Origin: Brachionus koreanus
Lineage: Eukaryota > Rotifera > Eurotatoria > Ploima > Brachionidae
Length of the DNA: 12,220 nt
Assembly (NCBI GenBank): GCA_016987375.1
Contig: PJRA01000216.1
Span: 1,706,198-1,718,417, forward strand
Direction: 5' to 3'
This document shows positions 1 through 8,876 of this stretch, one piece after another (positions within the stretch are counted from its first letter, which is position 1; the number at the start of each line of letters is the position of its first letter). A program made the position numbers and the translations under genes. A model generated the notes under the pieces. That model did not search any database and was not told where the DNA came from. It saw only the letters and a list, made by a program, of their open reading frames with translations.

Positions 1-2
1 TT

Positions 3-128
3 TGTTGATGTTTGTGTTGCTAATTGAGTTGTTTGCGGAAGAAGGTGAGCGAGAATAGGTTTGACTCCGTTTCTGATACGCGGCTTGGACTTAGGATTGT
101 AGCTGTCAATTAAGTCTCTAATTAGCTT
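3..128 (-). other. Open frame of 42 codons continuing off the window edge, retroelement-associated
   Basis: Just beyond the RT stop, a third minus-strand frame is open to the window edge. It reads KLIRDLIDSYNPKSKPRIRN and onward, with balanced codon use and GC content like the RT block. It does not resemble the thumb region expected after FADD. It may be a frameshifted continuation, part of another ORF of the same family joined by rearrangement, or chance. I do not recognise it. Confidence 0.35.
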
Positions 129-891
129 GTTGCTTTTCGATTTCTTTGATTGCCTGTTGTAGTTCGCTTTCGACTCTTTCAAATTTAGGGCTTGTAGTCC
201 AAATTGAGAGGTCGTCGGCAAACAGACCTTTGTCCGCTGTTGTGATCTTCTCAATGATGTCATCAATGAAGATGTTGAACAACAGTGGTCCGAGGACGCT
301 ACCTTGGGGAACACCACACATGATTATATGGAGCGCTGACTTGGAAGATTGGACACGTACTTGGAACGTTCTGTCGCTCAGATAGTTCCGTATCCATGCT
401 CCTATATAAGCAGGACACTCCTTTTTTGACATTTTGAAAAGAAGTCCATCATGCCATAATTTGTCGAAGGCTTTCTCGATGTCGATGAAAACCGCACCAG
501 TTGTTTTCCGTTCATTTACCCCATGTTGAATTGTTTGGATGAGTCTGAAGATGTGGTCTCTTGTTTGACGCTTTGACATGAAACCGCTTTGGTGCTGGCT
601 GATGACTTGTTTCTCTTGGATCCAAGTGAGCATTCTGTTTTTAATTACTCGTTCTGTGATCTTGGACATGGTAGACAACAAGCTGATAGGTCTGTAGCTC
701 ATTGGATCTGATGGATTCTTTCCCGGTTTAGGAATCATGACTATTTCTGCATGCTTCCATTGTTTCGGAATGTGGCTCAGTGTGATAGAGCCATTGACAA
801 TGTTCGCCATGATGTGGTGGAACTCCTCTGGCAGATTTTTGAGAATTTTGTTGGTAATGTTGTCGGCCCCTGGTGCACCTCTTTTTAATTG
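118..891 (-). pseudogene. Reverse transcriptase domain of non-LTR retrotransposon (fragment)
   Basis: The RT reading frame is open from 891 to the TAG at 118 to 120 (about 257 codons). In order it shows the start of RT motif 1 (GAPGADNITNKIL), a YRPISLL block, a HQSGF block, the catalytic motif A region (FIDIEKAFDKLWHDGLL), the GVPQGSVLGPLLFNIFIDDI block, and motif C as LFADDLSIW. The three catalytic aspartates (one in FIDIEKAFD, two in FADD) are therefore present, so decay of this part is slight. The frame ends about 35 residues after FADD, before the thumb region that usually follows. It has no start of its own: a TAA at 892 to 894 closes it upstream, and the preceding part of the polyprotein continues in another frame. 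It would have copied element RNA by target-primed reverse transcription, but this copy is non-functional as it stands. Confidence 0.9.
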
Positions 892-1064
892 TTAATTGAT
901 TTTGGGTCTATTTTTATATCACGAAATGTTGGATTGGGATCAAGAGGAATCTGTGAGTTATCAATGTTTATTTCATTCCATATGTTTTCTCGTAATTTTT
1001 GCAATGAATGCTGATGCTTACAGTTTTTCTTTTCATAAATTTTTAACCACCTTTTGTCGCAGTG
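888..1064 (-). pseudogene. Pre-RT linker of the retrotransposon polyprotein, frameshifted
   Basis: A second minus-strand frame is open from a TAG at 1065 to 1067 down to a TAA at 885 to 887. It reads like the linker between endonuclease and RT in Jockey-type ORF2, including DKRWLKIYEKK, LRENIWNEIN and PLDPNPTFRDIKIDPKSIN. It runs out exactly where the RT frame begins, so one small indel near 891 to 893 has split a once continuous polyprotein. The assignment rests on position and style rather than on a conserved catalytic motif. Confidence 0.6.
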
Positions 1065-1066
1065 CT

Positions 1067-1592
1067 AAATGATTTTATTTGATGATGATGGCTTATGTTT
1101 ATTGTGACCAGGTCACTTTAGTACTGCGGGACAATGATCCCTTTGAGCTCAAAGCAGATTAAAATGATTCATCATTACATGAATTATCTCAAGATTCTTT
1201 AATTTTATCTTAAAATTATTCATTAAGATTGTCAATTGACTATTGTTACCATCTTCTTCAAAATACCTTTTCATTTCACCGCATCATCGTTTCTGATAAT
1301 ACCAAAGATGATCACGACTTTGTTTTAGACAATATGGGATATAACTGCCTTTCTTTAGATTGTTTCCAATATTTTTTGATTGGAATTTGACATCGTCAGA
1401 GTAACAAATGGGATATTTTCGATTATGAGCCAAATTAAACCCTTGAACGTATTTATTTTTGTTCTGGTAAAAGCTTCCCAATTATTAACACTAATTATAA
1501 ACAGTAATTCTCCCTTTTATGGTTTTAGCTTATTCATTTATCCTTTAATCAGTAATGATTTTATCTGCTGTATTTTCAGTAATTAGAAAATA
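1067..1592. other. AT-rich spacer between retroelement relic and duplicated segment
   Basis: I see no supported gene here. Short open frames on both strands (1284 to 1481 minus, 1380 to 1586 plus) overlap each other, lack family motifs and look like chance. The one compact signal is an interrupted palindrome at 1104 to 1116 (GTGACC A GGTCAC). Confidence 0.6.
1104..1116. repeat. Short palindrome GTGACC-A-GGTCAC
   Basis: Perfect 6-bp arms flank a single central A. The arms contain GGTCA, the core half-site of nuclear receptors, arranged back to back. Function is unproven; in otherwise AT-rich DNA it stands out by composition. Confidence 0.4.
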
Positions 1593-2094
1593 TCATTTGA
1601 AATAATAACATTTAGAATAATTCGGAAATATAAAACTTGAAGGTGTTTTAGGATGGCATTAAACAATTAAAAAAATTATATCTGCTTATGGGCTAAACAG
1701 AAAACTGTTCTTGTTCTATACTGAGAATTTAAAATTAAAGAAAAAAGGAGATGTTTGTTAAGTGAATAATTTGATCGGCAGTGAAAATCGGTAGATAAAA
1801 AGATTAATTTAATGTAACATATTTTATTGCCTGTTATTTAAGCTTACAGAAATTTCATTCTGGAGTTGAAAATAAACAGTGGAAAAAATTATTCACTATT
1901 AACAATTCAAGGTCATTTGTGTATTGATTTAATTTAATTTTTAGTTGGTCGCTAGAAATAAACAATCGTCACTTGAAAGTTGGTGCGAGAAGTTTTGTAA
2001 ATCAATAGGTTATTTTATTTGTTGTTGAACAATCACAAGAACTAGTTATCTGGCTCTGACAACCAGATTCATACTCAAATAGTGATTTTTGTTT

Positions 2095-2102
2095 TATATA
2101 AT
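2095..2102 (+). promoter_or_regulatory. Candidate TATA box, copy 1 gene
   Basis: TATATAAT lies about 126 bp before the ATG at 2221. An initiator-like TTCAATC is about 34 bp downstream, which would give a 5' leader of roughly 92 nt. In DNA this AT-rich such a match can arise by chance. Its identity in copy 2 only reflects the near-identity of the whole 5' flank. Confidence 0.3.
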
Positions 2103-2220
2103 TAATTGTTAAATATAATCAATTATTCAATCAATTAGTCATCTAACATCGAGTACTATTTAAATATTGGCTATTTGTAATAAAAAATTAGTTAGTAAAA
2201 ATAAAACAGAATATAAAAAA

Positions 2221-2694
2221 ATGCATTCAATACATGAATATAACTATGCATCAATGTCACCATCAGTTAAAAAAACTTGGAATAAATTGATTTCATTCAA
2301 ATCATCAAACAAAAAAACACAAGTGATTGAAAAGAATGATGATTGTAAATTTGCCACTATTCGCCGAACAAATGCAACTAAATTATCAACAATTAAGAAA
2401 ACAAGAGATGTGTCAACATTGATTATTTCATCAATTAACAATAAAAAAAAGTATGATGAAAACAAATATATTATAGAAAAAAATAGGATAACTCAACTTG
2501 ATGATACTAATGAACTGAAAGCTGCAATGATAGCATCATTGGAACATGAATTGAATTCTTTAGAACAACAAAAGATAAATAGATTTTCTTCAAACAGTTC
2601 CCTAAAATCAACTGATTCAGGAATTTCAATTGACTTGTCTTTTAAGAGTTTAGAAGCACCTTATATTTTATCAAACACTGAAACTCTTGTATAA
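2221..2694 (+). CDS. Unrecognised 157-residue protein with predicted helix and C-terminal PDZ-ligand motif, copy 1
   Basis: I do not recognise this protein. I place the start at the first ATG (2221), which has A at -3. The frame is open back to a TAA at 2161 but has no earlier ATG, and no convincing splice acceptor with a pyrimidine tract precedes it, so it looks single-exon. Seen in the protein: a lysine-rich, polar N-terminal two thirds (residues 1 to 90); a likely amphipathic helix at about 97 to 118; a serine-rich stretch from 123; DSGIS at 132 to 136; and the C-terminus ETLV, a class I PDZ-ligand form (T at -2, V at 0). There is no signal peptide or membrane segment. An AATAAA lies about 100 bp after the TAA. 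A second copy 8388 bp away differs at four residues. Near-perfect conservation of the frame between copies argues that it is coding, but the copies are too alike for this to be strong proof. Confidence 0.65.
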   Translation: MHSIHEYNYASMSPSVKKTWNKLISFKSSNKKTQVIEKNDDCKFATIRRTNATKLSTIKKTRDVSTLIISSINNKKKYDENKYIIEKNRITQLDDTNELKAAMIASLEHELNSLEQQKINRFSSNSSLKSTDSGISIDLSFKSLEAPYILSNTETLV

Positions 2695-2796
2695 TATTTT
2701 TTTTATTTAATTAATTGTAAACTAAATTAGCGTATAAATTATTTTTTTTGTAAAGTTCTTGTAGTTTTATTTATTTTATCATGTAAATTCAAATTG

Positions 2797-2802
2797 AATA
2801 AA
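2797..2802 (+). terminator. Polyadenylation signal AATAAA, copy 1 gene
   Basis: Canonical AATAAA about 103 bp after the stop codon. The matching signal is kept in copy 2 (11190 to 11195) although the surrounding sequence there is diverging. Confidence 0.55.
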
Positions 2803-2963
2803 ATGTCAAAAAAGAAAATGTTAAATTTTTATTTTATTAAATGGAATAATTCCATCTAAAAAGACTGAAACCTAAATTCAGATTGAATTCACTTATTCAA
2901 TTAAAGATAATTAAAGAAAATATTCTTACATTTTGCTTAAAAAAACTAATAACTTGATCCTTA

Positions 2964-3503
2964 ATCTTTAAACCTTTTGATCTGCAACACTGTTTCAAAA
3001 ATAATATATTATAAGTAAAAAAGTTTATATTTTTAAATTTATTTATCTTTTAAATTTAAAATAAAGCAAACATCAGATTTGTGAACTAAATGACGTTTCA
3101 TTCAAATTAACTAACATTCAATTAAAAAAAGCATATATTTTCCATATATAATTAGATCAATATGTATAATAAATATAATGAGAAAATTAAGATACTTTTA
3201 ATTTCTGAAAAAGCTGCATCATCAGATGATCCAAAAATTTATGATAATAACTTTTTTATCAAACCAAGTTCAGTTAGAAACTGTATAAAAAAATTCTTTT
3301 TGCAGAATATTATTATTTTAGTGAGCAAATTTAAAATCTTCAAAATGTAAAATATTTGCTGTTGAACAATCAAAATATTCGTTTTATTAATAGAAAAAAA
3401 ACATTAATATTGATCAAAATTTAAATACAAATATTATAAATAAACAACAATTTAAAAAACGGGTTTAATATAGCTAATAAAGAGAAAAAATACTATAACT
3501 AAT
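2964..3503. other. AT-rich intergenic region between convergent genes
   Basis: This stretch separates the 3' end of the copy 1 gene from the 3' end of the minus-strand exportin gene. A 62-codon plus-strand frame at 3162 to 3350 has an ATG, but no recognisable domain and no counterpart near copy 2, so I do not call it. The exportin 3' UTR enters from the right-hand side. Confidence 0.5.
3383..3388 (-). terminator. Second candidate polyadenylation signal for exportin-1
   Basis: AATAAA on the minus strand, about 120 bp past the XPO1 stop codon. It is at a more usual distance than the signal that abuts the stop. Confidence 0.4.
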
Positions 3504-3509
3504 TTTATT
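3504..3509 (-). terminator. AATAAA abutting the exportin-1 stop codon
   Basis: On the minus strand the stop TAG (3512 to 3510) is followed immediately by AATAAA. If used, the 3' UTR would be only some 15 to 30 nt long. A second AATAAA lies further down. Confidence 0.35.
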
Positions 3510-6500
3510 CTAATCTTGCATTTCTTCAGGTAGTTCGTGGGGATTCAATATTCCAGGCACTGACTCTTGAATACGTCTTTTTTCATCAGCAGCTTTTTTT
3601 AATGCCTCTTCTCTTTCTTCCAAATAAAGATCGCTGGTATCATCGCCTGCATATTCTTTTATCTGCACTAAAAAGTCTCTTAAATGCTCTTTAAATGCTG
3701 GCAAATTTTGATCCAAATCAAAGAAGCCTTTGATAATTATTCGGATTTGAGCGCTTAAAAAAAAAAAAAATATTAATTTTTGGCTTTAAATTAAAAAGAT
3801 TTTTTCAAAAAATTTGTTTGACTTGGAAGAAAAATTATAAAAAGGAAAACTTTTTTTTTTTGCAAGAGCAATTTTGAAGAATCAAAACTATTCCTTTTCA
3901 AATAGGAATTAATTTGAAAATGTTCATTTTTGATAATAACAGATGTCTAATATTTTTTGTTTCATTTTTTGAAATTTTTTAAATTAAAGAAAACATACTC
4001 TTGTAGATGTGGATAAGCTGTCTTTAACAAGCTGAAAACATGCTGTTGAACAAATTCGATATTTTGCGCAGGATTCTGAACTTCTGGACTAAGCGGTACT
4101 AAAATATTATTATTCTCCAATAAAGAAAATAAATGGGCAAGTATTTGCGAGTGATAGGTTAGGCCGGATATGTGCGATGTATCTGTCACAACTGCAAATA
4201 CATGCTGCATTATTTCTATGTAAAATGTCTGATAGAATCCTTGGGCTGCTTCTTGATGCTCGCGTATGTTTATCAATAATTTGAGTAAAATTTCCAAACC
4301 AATCTCAGCCACATCTCTCATTGTATGCTTAAAGGCCCAAATAATCGAATCAAGTATGAGTTTGAATTGGGCTCCTTGAATTTGAAGCAGAGCTGAAAAA
4401 CAATGCTGATTTACTGCTTGTAGTAGAATGAAAAAATTCTTTCTATGCTCGGGATATTCTTCAAAATCTCGATTGATCATTGTCAAAGTGCATTCAAAAA
4501 CAGCATCGAATATTTTTGGCACTTCTTTAGTAATGCTTTTTTCCAATTTATTCACTATTATGGCCATTGTTGACAACACTTCGGGCTCGCGAGCTTCAGG
4601 AACATTTTTCTGATAATCCAACAAAACAGCATCCAACAATGGCGGAATAAAATTTTCAACAACCATGTCAGGATCACTCGATTTACTTATCCAACTTGAT
4701 ATCAAATTCAAACTTTCTTTTTTAACCACTCTCATTTGTTTTATCAATGGCTGTTTGGCACACATTTGTCCATGTTGAGCTATTGCTTCGCTTATATTTG
4801 AACTCATCACTTTATACACATTCAGCATGTCCAAATAGATTCTTCCAAGCTAAAAAACATAAAATTTAATTTTATTGTTTGTTATTCTTCTTCAAATTAT
4901 TTTATACTTGACTTAAATAGTTATTTCCTATTGTTGAGCAAGCCCTATTGTTTGTTTTAAGAATATTGGTAAGTTGCCGAATTATTTCTGGATCTTTAAG
5001 ACAATCACAATCCTAAAAATTAATAAAAAATAATTTTTTTTTTAAATGAATTTTTAGATTTACTCTTGTCGCTTTAAGAACAATTGCATCCCAATTACTA
5101 TTGGGAAGTTCTAGATATTTCTCAATCAGCTGTTCTTGAAAAGACAAATCTGTCTGAGCCGATATCATGTAACCCACAGCTTCGTAGAATGTGTGAACTT
5201 GGTGTGGCTCTAGATCACAAATTATTGTGTTTATTGAGTTCAGTATTTCTTCAATGAATGGAATATTCTCGCCCAGTTGTATTTGCACAAAGTGTCGACG
5301 ACACTTTTGAGCTATTTTTATAAACGTATCGCAGGCCATATCTTGAACTCCCTCATGAGTTTCATGCATAAATTCAAACAATTTGTTCACAACTGTCTTC
5401 AAAAATTTCCAATGAGCTCTCAGAAATCTTGGATACTGTCCGACTATGTACATAATGTTTGAAGCAATTATTGCCTTATTGTCTTTGCCACGTTTTTGTT
5501 CGACTAGCCCTAGTAATTCCTTAATAACAGTGACCAAAAAGCGCTTCTCATCCTCTTCATGCATAGCACCGGAAATAGAGCCTATCGCCCAGCAAAGCGA
5601 ATTCAAATTTTTCCATGACCACTCAGATCCATTCATTTGATTTGTTAATTTTTCTGTCATGATATTCTCAGTGTTTACAGGATCCAAATGAGTCAAATAG
5701 ACCAAAGTTTCTCTCATATTTTTGTACATATTAATAGAATCTGTGTCTTTCATAAACTCTCTAACCACTTCACCTTGGTCATTTTCTACCACAAGAACTT
5801 CTTCTGGTTTGGCCATTTTTGAAATCATAATGCGTCTTACTTTTTCTAAAATACCCTGATAAGTGTGCCATCTTGCTGGAGTTTGATTCATTCTTTGAAA
5901 TAGAGGACTTGTTGACAATGGGTTTGCTATTTTTGGATATGGCAATTCTCGGTATAAATTAGAACTCAATGAGTTCCAATATTCAAGGCATATTTTGAAT
6001 ATTTCATCATCATTTACCTCTGAAATTAAAACCAAATATTCCAATGAGCATAAAAGGAGTTCTTTATAATTGTTGTTTTCGACCAAACTTCCATGTTCGC
6101 GTAAAAAACTAGTCAAAAATAAGCTTAAATTTTGAATAAAATTTTGTTCATCATTAGAACCTTGTAGATAGGCATCTTTTAAGTTTATATGTAAAGGAAT
6201 CATCTTTTAAATTAATTAAGATTAATTTTTTTATTTCAATTTAATTAAGACTTACTTTTTTCAAGTTTTCCATTGTCATGACAAAAAGAAGAACAAATTT
6301 GTCTTGATACGTTCCAACATTAATTGAAACTACATTTAATTGTTTTTAAATTAAAATTTTAATTTAAAAAAAAATGAACTAAATTTTTACCTATTTCGGT
6401 AAGACATTTTAAAGTTACATTTCTAAACTGTTGCATTACAAAAAAAGTAGATATCAAATTGGGTATTAAGTCAGTTTCAAATATGTATCCCAATGGAATC

Positions 6501-7515
6501 CAGTTCAAAAATCTGAGCAATGTTTCAAGAGTTACTGTGATCAAATTTATATTCTGAGAATTTGCCTTTTAACAAGTAAATATTAGCTGATACAACATTA
6601 TTTTTCTATAATTACCATTATAAAATTACATAATTGAAATATTAGTTGAAATTCACTATTCATTGACTCCTTTAGAGCTTTTGCTTTGGCTTGAGTGATC
6701 TGACCAGCAGAAAAATCAAAAACTTCTTCGCTTTAAATTTTCAATTAAGATTGGAAAAGCTTAGAATCGAGCATTTTAATTTTTTTACCTTAAGAGCTTG
6801 AGAATTTCCATATTATTTTGGCAAATTGACTCATTTGTTTTGCTCGATCCGACTAAATCGCTTATAAATGTCGGCCAATTTTTAGGCCATTCATATTTCA
6901 AAATCTTCAAGTAAAATTGTTTAAAGACAAAGAGTAAACTTGGCTTTTTTCAATGCTTACTTGAATCAGAATCAAATTAAGCTTGCTCAAATAAACCTTT
7001 TCTTTTTCAATCAAATTTGATTCTGTAGATGTTTTGATGATTAGTCCAACTATGTACTTTTTAATTGCTAAATAAAAATTTATTTTTAAATTGAATATTA
7101 GAAGTTTTTTTTTTTAATCTTATGTTTAATAAATAATTATTGTCAGTTTGGGAAAACTTTTTGTTTCAATTTACCTTCAGATTGATTTCTTGGCAATGCT
7201 TTCCATCTGGTTTTGATGGTCTGTTCAAGTATTTGAAGGCCAAAATATTTAGTCTGCTGATTTTGAGAAAACTCTAGAATAGTGTCAACTCTGGTCCATG
7301 CATCAGGATGCTCTTTGAAAGAAGATAGTACCTCAGATGCCTCTTTTTGCTAATTTTGAATTAAAATTAAAATTTAAAATAATTCAAATATCTGATTGAA
7401 CTCTTACTGAATGGCTTGTTCCATTATACATCATATTTACCACTCCATCAAGAAGATTAATATCTAGTTTTTGGTTGAAGTCCAAAAGCGATTTAGCCTG
7501 TTCAAACAGCAGCAT
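3510..7515 (-). CDS. XPO1: Exportin-1 (CRM1), 11 coding exons, complete
   Basis: Karyopherin-beta export receptor that binds leucine-rich nuclear export signals together with RanGTP and carries proteins and some RNPs out through the nuclear pore. I placed coding exons on the minus strand at 7515-7408, 7349-7175, 7067-6961, 6904-6789, 6730-6616, 6565-6391, 6329-6256, 6203-5064, 5012-4908, 4849-3999 and 3753-3510. All introns have GT/AG ends, phases match at every joint, and the sum is 3210 nt (1069 residues plus TAG), against 1071 in human. The N-terminus ([14 protein letters not shown], then [18 protein letters not shown]) is the CRIME region. The HEAT 9 loop ([19 protein letters not shown]) follows at about 428 to 446, then the export-signal groove of HEAT 11-12 at about 520 to 570, and the tail [15 protein letters not shown]. 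Groove residues matching human Lys534, Ala541, Met545, Phe554, Phe561, Lys568 and Phe572 are kept, but human Cys528 is valine (Val524). Intron 10 (3754-3998) is the longest. Confidence 0.97.
5502..5504 (-). other. XPO1: Val524 codon at the leptomycin B-reactive cysteine position of exportin-1
   Basis: The minus strand reads GAA TTA CTA GGG CTA GTC GAA CAA AAA CGT, that is [10 protein letters not shown]. The human segment has cysteine (Cys528) where GTC encodes valine. Fixed landmarks on both sides (HEEDEKRF before, [13 protein letters not shown] after) align without gaps, so the position is secure. Confidence 0.9.
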
Positions 7516-7535
7516 TTTGTTGATTTTTCAAGCAT
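7464..7535 (-). promoter_or_regulatory. Upstream AUG and short overlapping uORF at exportin-1
   Basis: An ATG at 7535 to 7533 lies 20 nt before the XPO1 start and in another frame. Its 23-codon frame overlaps the beginning of the CDS and ends at TAG (7464). T at -3 makes it a weak start, whereas the XPO1 ATG has A at -3. It matters only if the mRNA leader includes it. Confidence 0.4.
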
Positions 7536-7541
7536 AAACTA

Positions 7542-7550
7542 CTAAAAAAA
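7542..7550 (-). promoter_or_regulatory. Candidate 3' splice acceptor in the exportin-1 leader
   Basis: On the minus strand, TTTTTTTAG precedes the leader by 26 nt from the ATG. It resembles this gene's other acceptors (for example the TTTTTAG before exon 9). It could end a 5' UTR intron or take a trans-spliced leader. No donor has been identified. Confidence 0.35.
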
Positions 7551-8876
7551 TATTCTATTTCTAAAAAAATTGAAATCATTAAAAACAAATAATTTCGTTT
7601 TTTTTTTAGTTTTTGATTTAAATTCATTTTTCTTAAATAACTTGACTTGAGATTTTTTTTTGCGAATTTAGTTTAAGCATATATATGTAAAAATTTATGA
7701 TATAAATTTACGCTGAGACTCGTTGAGTTTCGTTTGATTTCGTTTGAATTTTTACTATTTTTTATGCATTATTTTTTATTTACGCACATAATTTTAAATT
7801 CAAAATGAATGCATAATGTAAAGAAGGTTCTATTTATTAACTTGAAATTTTTAGAATCCTTGTTGTTCAGTACTTTATAAATTTAAAACTACGAAATTCA
7901 CATAGTTTTAAGTTTAATTAAATTTTTTAAATATTGTAAAAGTATTTTTTTTTGATCTACATGAATACACCCTTTAAACAAAAATAATAGAATGCTTTTA
8001 CAATAATCTAATGATTACTTAAATAAAATAGAAATAAATTATTGATATGAATTTATAGATCAAACTATAAAATAAAGTAAATCACTTTACTCATTTATCT
8101 AAATTACAAATTTAAAACAAATAATAAAAATCTTAATTTTATATTTCTTTTTTTATTATTAATTTGACTTAATTGTAGAAAAATTATTAAGAATGAGTAA
8201 TTTTAAAATTTGCTTAATAATTTATCATTAAAATTAGAAATCAATTCTAATTATTTGATTAATATCGAAAACGTTTTGATGAGGATTACTCTAATTTTTA
8301 GCTTTTTTTTTTAATTCTTATAAAGCTTATCAATAAAAAAAAAAATCATGTGCAATCTAAAATTTATTCTAAGCTTAATATTAATTTAAAATTTCTGTCG
8401 TTTCGCAAGATATGTAAGAAATCACATGGATAACTAATATTTTTACAATATTTTTGAAAGAATTCAATTCAATCTCAAATCAAATTTTCGAGTTTTTTTT
8501 AAGATAAATTTTGGTCAAAAAGTTAATTTTACTATTAGACAAATAAACTATAAAAACATGATAGAACACTTGTCATTTTTAGGTAAAAGTGCTCCAGGTG
8601 CCCTATTTCTGCTAATAAATATTGAAACAACTAGGTTTTTATATTATTTTTAAATATTAGATTAATAAGTGTAAAATTTAGTTAAACTTAGTCTACGCGA
8701 ATATATTTTTTTATAACTGAAACTTGTGAAATTTTATTTTTTGAACAACCGTTGTAAATGTACACTTTGTTTAACCTAAATTTTCGTTATATAAGTAGGT
8801 TTAAAAAAGGAATAGTTTAAAAAATTATTGAAAAAAAATTTGGGCTCTTAGCGTTTTTTGATTTATCAAAAATTGC
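7551..8876. other. AT-rich upstream region of exportin-1
   Basis: No gene is visible. It is dominated by A and T runs. It should contain the XPO1 promoter: there is a TATA-like ATATATAT around 7679 to 7686 and an exact 10-bp tandem repeat at 7728 to 7747, but neither is strong evidence. I see no RNA gene. Confidence 0.5.
7728..7747. repeat. Two exact copies of TTTCGTTTGA upstream of exportin-1
   Basis: A head-to-tail pair of a 10-mer containing CG, preceded by related CGTTGAG. It lies about 215 bp before the XPO1 ATG and could be a pair of promoter sites. Function unknown. Confidence 0.4.

Larger units (their letters stand above)
1..1066 (-). mobile_element. Degenerate, 5'-truncated non-LTR retrotransposon (Jockey/CR1-like)
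   Basis: Three consecutive minus-strand reading frames together describe the pre-RT linker, most of the reverse transcriptase, and a further open stretch that runs off the window edge. Seen directly: the frames change near 891 and near 118 to 128, and no endonuclease domain is present upstream, because the reading stops at a TAG at 1065 to 1067. The block is clearly richer in G and C than the very AT-rich DNA after about 1070, as expected for an element with its own codon bias. The family is inferred from the RT motifs; the clade within the Jockey/CR1 group is not certain. No poly(A) or repeat tail is visible because the 3' side lies outside the window. Confidence 0.85.
1593..2963 (+). repeat. 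Direct segmental duplication, copy 1
   Basis: This segment is repeated in the same orientation at 9982 to 11863, offset by 8388 bp over most of its length. From about 1611 to 2760 the two copies differ by only a handful of substitutions. From about 2760 to 2912 they differ by several indels and many substitutions. Copy 2 then carries an extra block of about 510 bp, after which similarity resumes, ending in a 17-bp exact match at 2947 to 2963. The left edge is soft: a 1-bp indel lies at about 1605, and no similarity is obvious to the left of 1593. I see no terminal inverted repeats, so this looks like a segmental duplication rather than a transposon. Confidence 0.9.

Noticed and set aside
146..385. 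79-codon plus-strand frame inside the reverse transcriptase
   Set aside because: It is the antisense shadow of the RT coding sequence, which has clear catalytic motifs on the minus strand.
1284..1586. Overlapping short frames on both strands (65 and 68 codons)
   Set aside because: They overlap antisense in spacer DNA, and neither shows domain-like composition or splice signals.
2167..2220. 18-codon N-terminal extension beginning at TTG in the duplicated gene
   Set aside because: A non-ATG start is unlikely in an animal nuclear gene. The first ATG at 2221 has a good context.
2244..2465. Minus-strand frame within the duplicated gene (also at 10632-10853)
   Set aside because: Antisense shadow of the plus-strand 157-residue frame; its repetition only reflects the duplication.
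3162..3350. 62-codon plus-strand frame between the copy 1 gene and exportin-1
   Set aside because: It has an ATG, but no recognisable motif, no counterpart by copy 2, and no clear splice or promoter context. Such lengths are expected by chance only occasionally, so it is left as uncertain rather than called.
3358..3373. Word TGTTGAACAATCA shared with 2024-2036
   Set aside because: Only 13 bp without extended similarity; probably chance in AT-rich DNA.
3754..3998. Possible missed exon in the long exportin-1 intron 10
   Set aside because: Exons 10 and 11 join in the correct phase and the protein aligns without a gap to the known family sequence, so no exon is missing.
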